Source of the DNA: an uncultured Burkholderiaceae bacterium
GTDB lineage: Bacteria; Pseudomonadota; Gammaproteobacteria; Burkholderiales; Burkholderiaceae
Assembly (NCBI GenBank): GCA_937871985.1
Contig: CALMPB010000145.1
Location: forward strand, 1 to 54,243
Direction of reading: 5' to 3'
DNA length: 54,243 nt
The notes beneath the pieces were generated by a model that was given only the letters and a program-made list of their open reading frames with translations, did not search any database and was not told the origin of the DNA. This document shows positions 49,808-54,243 of the stretch, one piece after another (the first letter of the stretch is position 1; the number at the start of each line of letters is the position of its first letter). The position numbers were made by a program, and so were the translations under genes.

Positions 49808-50582
49808 GCGGGTAGATCAGACTGATGATTAGCCATTGGTCTTGAAAACGCTGTTGATTTCCCATAAGCAACATCATGTCCTTAGACAGCATTGAGTTCA
49901 GGAGTTTTTGCCTGAACATGTCGTCGCATTCCAAACCATAGTCTTTCAGGCAACGTCGATAGAGTTGGCCCGCCTCCCAGTCCACTATTTTGTGGCGTCG
50001 TTCATTGCCATCTGGACAGGTGTACCGATAGTAAAAGTCGCGTGGCAGCTTGTTGAGCATCGCTATCTCCCCTCGGATCTCCGGTTCAGTTAACAAGCTC
50101 CCCTGGTTCTGGGCGCGTGTCAGCTTGGAAATTTCCTCTTCGGTCCAGTCGGCTTTCCGTGCGGGGACGATATCAAGAGCTTTCAACTCCGTTGGTCGAA
50201 GCAAAGCTAGCGAGCCTTTCGTTTCGGTAGACCAATGTTCCAACTCCGAAAAGGACTGGAACTGGGGGAGGCGGTCGATCCATTCTCGCCGTTTCTGCCA
50301 CTCTTTTGAGGGCGCGATCTTTTCTCGGCATTCCAGGGTGCCAACGTCGATCCTAAAACTCTCCGGCCGGTGATCTCGGCGTGCCTTTTCGACATTAGCT
50401 TCAATCCATTGCCACTTAGAGAACTGTTGTTCATCATCCAGCAGGCGAAAGGGGACCGGGAACAAACGCCGCATTTGACCCATTGAATTGATGCCGGCAA
50501 CGCAGGAGGTCTCAATGTAGCTGGCGCTGGGTGAGGGGTATGTCTTCGCTAAAATCAGGATGCGTTCTCGCTGGAGTGCCAC
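49770..50582 (-). CDS. Uncharacterised partner of DUF488 (270 aa), GTG start
   Basis: Reads MALQRERILILAKTYPSPSA, then CVAGINSMGQMRRLFPVPFR, WQWIEANVEKARRDHRPESF, and near the C-terminus ICPP-like Q-P-N residues (LIYPPKQTPTNQYALF). Proteins like this are, from memory, often encoded beside DUF488 genes; I do not know a function. Start GTG 50582 has GAGG nine bases upstream. A defence or nucleic-acid role is a guess from context. Confidence 0.65.
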   Translation of the reverse strand: MALQRERILILAKTYPSPSASYIETSCVAGINSMGQMRRLFPVPFRLLDDEQQFSKWQWIEANVEKARRDHRPESFRIDVGTLECREKIAPSKEWQKRREWIDRLPQFQSFSELEHWSTETKGSLALLRPTELKALDIVPARKADWTEEEISKLTRAQNQGSLLTEPEIRGEIAMLNKLPRDFYYRYTCPDGNERRHKIVDWEAGQLYRRCLKDYGLECDDMFRQKLLNSMLSKDMMLLMGNQQRFQDQWLIISLIYPPKQTPTNQYALF

Positions 50583-50690
50583 GTCATACCTCGATTATTG
50601 AGTCAACCTTGGGCTGAAATTTACCAGAGGTTACGTTGTGGCACTTTGGAGATGGCAAAGGGGCGAGGGCGATAAGCCGGTTTTCGAAAT

Positions 50691-50724
50691 GAAAACGCCC
50701 CAACCCGTGAGGGGGCTGGGGCGT
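50691..50724 (-). terminator. Terminator for the leftward cargo pair near attR
   Basis: ACGCCCCA (50695-50702) and TGGGGCGT (50717-50724) pair fully, with CCC/GGG inside; leftward, TTTTC follows. It ends transcription from the genes at 50870-51521. The gap 50583-50869 otherwise holds only the 23-codon ORF below. Confidence 0.75.
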
Positions 50725-50770
50725 GGTGCCGATGCGGTGTTCCGGCAAGTCCACCAATGGCGGCGTGAAT

Positions 50771-50842
50771 TTAGCACAGTTGGGCTTCAAGGCATCCGGG
50801 CAGTAGCTCGGCGTCCGTCAGGGTCTGGTAGTGGCTGCACAT
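50771..50842 (-). pseudogene. Possible truncated SRAP (YedK-like) start, 23 codons
   Basis: MCSHYQTLTDAELLPG then CLEAQLC. The beginning, with Cys at position 2, resembles the N-terminus of SOS-response-associated peptidases, whose Cys2 is catalytic. Nothing after residue ~14 matches, so this would be only a remnant. It could also be a chance or a separate small peptide. Confidence 0.25.
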
Positions 50843-50869
50843 CCATTTTCCTCGGTCAGATTCCCGGAG

Positions 50870-51172
50870 TCAGCTCTTGCTACTCCTTCCGAACAGATAA
50901 CCGAGAAAAGCTGTGATTCCCGGGAAGACCAATTTCCAGAAGTCCATCGCATCCTGAAATCTGTCTTTCGTTAACATGAGCCATATGCCTCCGACAACGA
51001 GTAGCAGGACGATGATGAAGCCAAGAACCCCAGGGCCGCCCAGCGTGGTTATTAGAGTTTGATGGGTCTGAGCACGAAGTTTTGCGCCTTCCAGGTCATT
51101 GTTCAATACGCCCTTTGCGACGTCGACGTCGACACTATTGAGGTCGTTGAGGTTGATCCCTGTTTTAGCCAT
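50870..51172 (-). CDS. Small membrane protein, putative effector (100 aa)
   Basis: Starts MAKTGINLNDLNSVDVDVAK, then LGGPGVLGFIIVLLLVVGGIW as a membrane helix, and a second hydrophobic segment near LVFPGITAFLGYLFG. It overlaps the upstream gene by eight bases, so the two are probably co-translated. A membrane protein paired with a soluble one beside attR suggests exclusion or abortive infection, not shown. Confidence 0.7.
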   Translation of the reverse strand: MAKTGINLNDLNSVDVDVAKGVLNNDLEGAKLRAQTHQTLITTLGGPGVLGFIIVLLLVVGGIWLMLTKDRFQDAMDFWKLVFPGITAFLGYLFGRSSKS

Positions 51173-51521
51173 TGGCTTCTGGCCCCAAGAAGACAGTGTA
51201 CGAAACTCCAAACGAGCTTTCTTCTCCCCCTCCAACGAATACCCTGAAAGCAAAATACGCTTTCTTGTCGTTGATCATCCCGATGGGGATTGGAGCGCTC
51301 GGGCCCGTTCCAAAGGTGGGGTTGGTCATTGTGATCACCGCCTCCTTGATGCCTCGCGCGCGAATGTCAATGCGTGACCCGGTGAGCTTGGAATCGAAGT
51401 CAAAATGTAATGAGACGATGAACGAGTCGTCATCGAGCACATCGAATCGCAGTGGGTTGCTCTTGAAGCTGTTCACATGGCCGGAGCTGAAAACTTCGTA
51501 GTCGCCTGAGGATATCTTCAT
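51165..51521 (-). CDS. Small soluble cargo protein (118 aa)
   Basis: Reads MKISSGDYEVFSSGHVNSFK, LRFDVLDDDSFIVSLHFDFD, then AVITMTNPTFGTGPSAPIPI and FAFRVFVGGGEESSFGVSYT. Strongly beta-like. Resembles, from memory, the DUF6864-type proteins, but I am not certain. First gene of a leftward pair with the membrane protein. More AT-rich than core phage DNA. Confidence 0.65.
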   Translation of the reverse strand: MKISSGDYEVFSSGHVNSFKSNPLRFDVLDDDSFIVSLHFDFDSKLTGSRIDIRARGIKEAVITMTNPTFGTGPSAPIPIGMINDKKAYFAFRVFVGGGEESSFGVSYTVFLGPEANG

Positions 51522-51635
51522 TGGTCGGTCATTCCTGCTGTGGGTCTGCGTCTCTGATCATGATGGGCGCAGCCGTCCAGCGTAATGTTTGGCGTAACTT
51601 TGTGGAAATGCCTTTAAGTCGCTCTATGGAACAGC

Positions 51636-51701
51636 CTAATGCATCATGGGAGTATGGCCGGCGTGGGCCTCGGCGGCGGTGGTCTGTGTTGCGGAATTCA
51701 T
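51636..51701 (-). pseudogene. mutS: Native mutS 5' stub left at attR (21 codons)
   Basis: From ATG 51701 the reverse strand reads MNSATQTTAAEAHA then GHTPMM in the att core, then H and a TAG supplied by the phage at 51636. This is the original beginning of mutS; joining it to 1-1505 at the core recreates one uninterrupted frame (native N-terminus of 14 residues before GHTPMM). The stub lacks all MutS domains. Confidence 0.93.
51640..51661. other. attR core (right copy of 22-bp attachment repeat)
   Basis: Identical to attL at 1486-1507. The bacterial side carries the native mutS start; the phage side is the 118-base noncoding stretch after the last cargo gene. Confidence 0.95.
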
Positions 51702-51708
51702 GCCCGTG

Positions 51709-51714
51709 ATTGTA
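51709..51714 (-). promoter_or_regulatory. Native mutS promoter -10 element
   Basis: The reverse strand has GATACAAT with TACAAT at 51714-51709, seven bases before ATG 51701. Transcription would begin at or next to the start codon, so the native mutS mRNA may be leaderless. No clear -35 is seen. In the lysogen this promoter drives only the stub. Confidence 0.45.
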
Positions 51715-51868
51715 TCGGGCCGGGGCGGGGCGGTGGAGCTGAGGCAGAGGGGGCGCGGCGCCCCCCCGCCAGGTTGCCCGGCGCGGGAACCTTCAGGCCA
51801 GGAAGGGCAGCAGGACGATGCCGTGGACCAGCACGAAAATGCCGACGAGGCTCATGGAACCGCGCGTC

Positions 51869-52495
51869 TCAGTACAACGTGCTGGCGACCCGCGCCGGCA
51901 GGTCGCGGTCGTAAGCCACGCCATCGAAGGTGCCAGCGGTCAGGTCGGACAGCATGCGGCCGACGCTGGGCAGCGCCGTGCGCGGGATCTGGGTGGCGGG
52001 GTCCCACAGCCGCGAGCGCAGCAGGGCGCGCGAGCATTGGAAGAACACTTTCTGTACGTCGACGATCAGGACCGAGCGCGGCTGCTTGCCGTCCATCTCG
52101 AACCGTTGCAGCAGCGCCGGGTCGACGCTGATGCGCGCGCTGCCGTTCACGCGCAGCGTTTCGTTGACGCCCGGAATCAGGAACAGCAGCGCCACGCGTG
52201 GTTCGGCGAGGATGTTGCGCAGGCTGTCGATGCGGTTGTTGCCGCGCCGGTCCGGCAGCAGCAGGGTCTTTTCATCCTCGACCACGACGAAGCCGGCGGG
52301 ATCGCCGCGTGGCGACACATCCAGGCCGTCGGGCCCCGAGGTGGCCAGTGCCGCGAACGGTGCGGCTTCGATGAAGGCGCGGTAGTGCGGGTGGACGTGG
52401 TCCACTTCCTTTTTCAGGGAAGCTTCGCCTGGTTCGCCATACAGGGCCTGCAGGGCGGCGGCGTCGGTGATGAGATGGCTGGTGTCCTGGGGCAT
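51869..52495 (-). CDS. Pyridoxamine 5'-phosphate oxidase family protein (208 aa)
   Basis: FMN-binding split-barrel protein of the MSMEG_1061-like group: EVDHVHPHYRAFIEAAPFAA, SGPDGLDVSPRGDPAGFVVV, LLPDRRGNNRIDSLRNILAE, then VALLFLIPGVNETLRVNGSA. The C-terminal part has VQKVFFQCSRALLRSRLW. Likely a flavin-dependent oxidoreductase of unknown substrate. Bacterial gene, upstream of mutS on the same strand; a GC-rich hairpin near 51747-51768 may separate the two. Confidence 0.9.
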   Translation of the reverse strand: MPQDTSHLITDAAALQALYGEPGEASLKKEVDHVHPHYRAFIEAAPFAALATSGPDGLDVSPRGDPAGFVVVEDEKTLLLPDRRGNNRIDSLRNILAEPRVALLFLIPGVNETLRVNGSARISVDPALLQRFEMDGKQPRSVLIVDVQKVFFQCSRALLRSRLWDPATQIPRTALPSVGRMLSDLTAGTFDGVAYDRDLPARVASTLY

Positions 52496-52600
52496 GGCGA
52501 AGGCTCGGTGGGTGTGCGCGGATACTAGCGATTCCCGTTGCCTGTGACAACCTGCGTGCGGCGTGCTGCGGACACGCCCCCGGCAAGGGCAGGCGCCGGT

Positions 52601-52672
52601 TCAGCCTTCCTGGCCGTAGCCGAAGGGCCAGCGGCGGCGGGTGGGTTCGGGCTTGGCGGTGTCTTCTTGCAT
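52601..52672 (-). CDS. Possible small protein (23 aa)
   Basis: GGAG lies eight bases before ATG 52672. Reads MQEDTAKPEPTRRRWPFGYG then QEG. The good ribosome site and charge pattern are suggestive, but a chance ORF is possible. No function known. Confidence 0.35.
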   Translation of the reverse strand: MQEDTAKPEPTRRRWPFGYGQEG

Positions 52673-52768
52673 GTTTTTCTCCGTAGGGTGCGCTTCGGGG
52701 AATTCTATTTCCCGAGATGTAACAGCATTGCAAGGGATCGTTAGCACTCTATCGCCACGGGCCGCGGG

Positions 52769-53032
52769 CTAGTCGGCCGCGAACAGCGTGACCTGGCGTT
52801 CGAGCGCGTAGGTGGCGCGGTAACTGGCGGGCGTGGCGCCGCGATCGATCAGCAGCAGGCCTTCGCGTTCGGCCGCGGCCAGCACGTCGCGCAGTTTCTG
52901 GCCGCCATCCAGGCCGGTGGCTTCCTGCAGCCGCCGCAGGGGCAGGTAGTCGCCATTCTTCACGCCGGCCAGTCGCGGGAAGGCGCTGAGCCAGATGCTG
53001 CGGCTGGGTGGGGAATTGATCAGACTGGTCAT
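52769..53032 (-). CDS. Hypothetical small winged-helix-like protein (87 aa)
   Basis: From ATG 53032: MTSLINSPPSRSIWLSAFPR, then LPLRRLQEATGLDGGQKLRD and VLAAAEREGLLLIDRGATPA. The helix-turn-helix-then-beta pattern suggests a small winged-helix protein, with no certain family. Bacterial, beside the LysR gene and on the same strand. Confidence 0.65.
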   Translation of the reverse strand: MTSLINSPPSRSIWLSAFPRLAGVKNGDYLPLRRLQEATGLDGGQKLRDVLAAAEREGLLLIDRGATPASYRATYALERQVTLFAAD

Positions 53033-53141
53033 GGGGTGAGGCTCCCTTGCGGTCGGATTACTGTATGAATGAACAGTATATCCGAACGTCAGACCGAATC
53101 CCGGCGGCATGTCGCATCGGCACGGAGCCTGGCCGTCGGTA

Positions 53142-54041
53142 TCAGCGCGCTGCCCCCGTATGGGCCAGCAGGCATTGCACCAGCGCGTCGAACACCGTTT
53201 TGCAGCGCGGGCTGGCACGCAGGTCTTCGTGCATGGTGATCCAGGTTTCGAGCTGGAATGACACATGGTCGGGCAACACGGGCACCAGTTGGCGGTCGCG
53301 GCGGGCCAGCGCCACCTGGCAGAAGCCGATGCCCGCGCCGGCGCGGATCAGGGCCAGTTGCGCCAGGTCGCTGTCGGCCCGCAGGGCGAAGCGGTCGCGG
53401 CTCCAGGGGACCGCCAGGCGCTTGCCGGCGCCGCGCAGGAAGGGGGTTTCGGCGTCATGGCCGATGAGCGTGTGGCCGGCCAGGTCGGCCAGCGTGGCGG
53501 GCGTGCCGCAGCGGCGCAGGTAGTCTTTGCGCGCGTACAGGCCGATGTCGACATGGCCGACCGGGCGCGCGATCAGTTGGTCCTGCTTCGGCGGCGCCAT
53601 GCGCACGGCGATGTCGGCTTCGCGCAGCAGCAGGTTCTGCACGCGGTTGGTGGGGGCCAGCTCGAGGGTCAGGCGCGGGTGTTCGCGGCGCAGGCGCGCC
53701 AGCACCGGGGGCAGCACCTCGATGCCGATGACCTCGCTGGCGGAGATTCGCACGGTGCCGGCGACACCGGGGCCTTGCGCGACAGCCGCGCGTTCCAGGG
53801 CCGCGGCATGGCTGTGCATGGCTTCGGCGTAGCCGCGCAGGGCCAAGGCGGCATCGGTGGCCAGCAGGCCGGTCTGCGAGCGGGTGAACAGGACCTGGCC
53901 CAGGGCCCGTTCGAGCGCCACGATGTGGCGGCCCACGGTGGGCTGGGTGATGTCCAGCGCCCGCGCGGCGCCCGACAGGGAGCCCTCGGCGAGCACGGCG
54001 AGAAAGCTGCGATAGAGTTCCCAGCCGATCGGTTTGGTCAT
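53142..54041 (-). CDS. LysR-family transcriptional regulator (299 aa)
   Basis: The N-terminal helix-turn-helix (FLAVLAEGSLSGAARALDIT, then QPTVGRHIVALERALGQVLF) is that of LysR proteins. The rest is the substrate-binding-like effector domain (GTVRISASEVIGIEVLPPVL). It is divergent from the NAD(P)-binding gene at 54134 across ~90 bases, so it probably regulates that gene. Confidence 0.95.
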   Translation of the reverse strand: MTKPIGWELYRSFLAVLAEGSLSGAARALDITQPTVGRHIVALERALGQVLFTRSQTGLLATDAALALRGYAEAMHSHAAALERAAVAQGPGVAGTVRISASEVIGIEVLPPVLARLRREHPRLTLELAPTNRVQNLLLREADIAVRMAPPKQDQLIARPVGHVDIGLYARKDYLRRCGTPATLADLAGHTLIGHDAETPFLRGAGKRLAVPWSRDRFALRADSDLAQLALIRAGAGIGFCQVALARRDRQLVPVLPDHVSFQLETWITMHEDLRASPRCKTVFDALVQCLLAHTGAAR

Positions 54042-54133
54042 GCAGAAATGTATAGCCGCAGGGCGAAGTTCGGCAATTTATTTCGTATGGCCACCGCGCC
54101 AGAATGGTCGCCATGGATTCACGGGAGATGACC

Positions 54134-54243
54134 ATGACGATGATCGAATCGAGCCGGCCGGGCACCGCGCTGGTGCTGGGCGCCACGGGCGGCGTTGGGG
54201 GCGAGGCGGCGCGCCAGTTGCGTGACGCCGGCTGGGGCGTGCG
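54134..54243 (+). CDS. NAD(P)-binding Rossmann-fold oxidoreductase, N-terminal part
   Basis: From ATG 54134 (GGGAG upstream): MTMIESSRPGTALVLGATGG-type start, with the nucleotide-binding loop GATGGVGGEAARQLRDAG. This is typical of NmrA/extended SDR proteins. The gene continues beyond the window. In-frame ATGs at 54113 and 54128 are alternative starts. Confidence 0.82.
   Translation, partial: MTMIESSRPGTALVLGATGGVGGEAARQLRDAGWGV

Larger units (their letters stand above)
1486..51661. mobile_element. Integrated lambda-like siphophage prophage (~50.2 kb, int to attR)
   Basis: The element is bounded by a 22-bp direct repeat at 1486-1507 and 51640-51661. It holds an integrase next to attL, a leftward early arm, a CI/Cro switch, an O-type replication gene, a Q-like regulator, a full head and tail morphogenesis set in near-lambda order, a lysis cassette, and cargo genes beside attR. 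No structural gene appears broken; only one small left-arm ORF carries a frameshift. From sequence alone it looks potentially inducible. Bacterial sequence (mutS body on one side; mutS stub, PNPOx and LysR genes on the other) flanks it. Confidence 0.96.

Noticed and set aside
51793..51855. A 20-codon hydrophobic ORF after the PNPOx gene
   Set aside because: No ribosome site and no support other than hydrophobicity; it may be part of the intergenic region.
1..54243. CRISPR arrays, rRNA genes and insertion sequences
   Set aside because: No regularly spaced repeat array, no rRNA sequence, and no transposase-like protein or terminal inverted repeats seen. The only array-like signal is the iteron set, which is an origin.

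Overview
The window is a complete lambda-like siphophage prophage of about 50.2 kb, with its bacterial flanks, in a GC-rich betaproteobacterium. The MutS sequence, codon use and flanking genes fit Alcaligenaceae (Bordetella/Achromobacter-like); the genus is an inference. The prophage edges are set by a 22-bp direct repeat at 1486-1507 (attL) and 51640-51661 (attR). The repeat lies inside the 5' end of mutS and encodes the conserved G-H-T-P-M-M stretch. Integration has separated mutS from its own promoter, start codon and first 14 codons, which are left as a 21-codon stub beside attR. The phage supplies a new start and six in-frame codons (M-N-D-Q-L-S) at attL. The host's mismatch-repair gene therefore has a phage-encoded 5' end in the lysogen.

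Left arm (1.5-14.1 kb): a tyrosine integrase faces inward. A long leftward early operon follows: AlpA/Xis-like protein, C5 cytosine methyltransferase, DUF4406-like protein, PAPS-reductase-like protein, many small tightly overlapping genes, a ParB-like protein, RdgC, a gene with a one-base frameshift, and several small membrane or unknown proteins. Two things stand out. One is an intact membrane diguanylate cyclase with a dCache-like periplasmic region, GGDEF and an RxxD inhibitory site. The other is a 21-24-residue microprotein present in three diverged copies (10373, 12346, 14001), two of which bracket the cyclase.

Regulatory centre (14.2-25.2 kb): an AT-richer two-gene cassette (OLD/ABC-type ATPase plus TOPRIM/DUF4435-like protein) looks like an anti-phage defence pair. 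A small zinc-ribbon gene between two copies of a ~54-bp structured repeat follows. Next come a strong leftward promoter with boxA, a CI-like LexA-type repressor, operators, Cro, a CII-like protein, and a replication gene of the O type carrying 21-bp-spaced iterons. A resolvase-like nuclease and a Q-like regulator follow, with a lambda-style late promoter and terminator. A tRNA-like sequence and two leftward morons (a lipoprotein and a GrlR-like protein) sit before the terminase.

Late region (25.7-49.2 kb): terminase, gpW, portal, ClpP-like protease, gpD, gpE, head-tail joining genes, tail tube, G/G-T chaperones with an A AAA AAC slippery site, tape measure, M, an inserted collar-type fibre, L, K, I, J, then holin, endolysin and nested Rz/Rz1. 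Right-end cargo (49.3-51.5 kb) holds two further unexplained gene pairs: DUF488 with a convergent partner, and a soluble protein with a membrane protein. Bacterial genes resume with a PNPOx-family protein, small ORFs, a LysR regulator and the start of an NAD(P)-binding protein.
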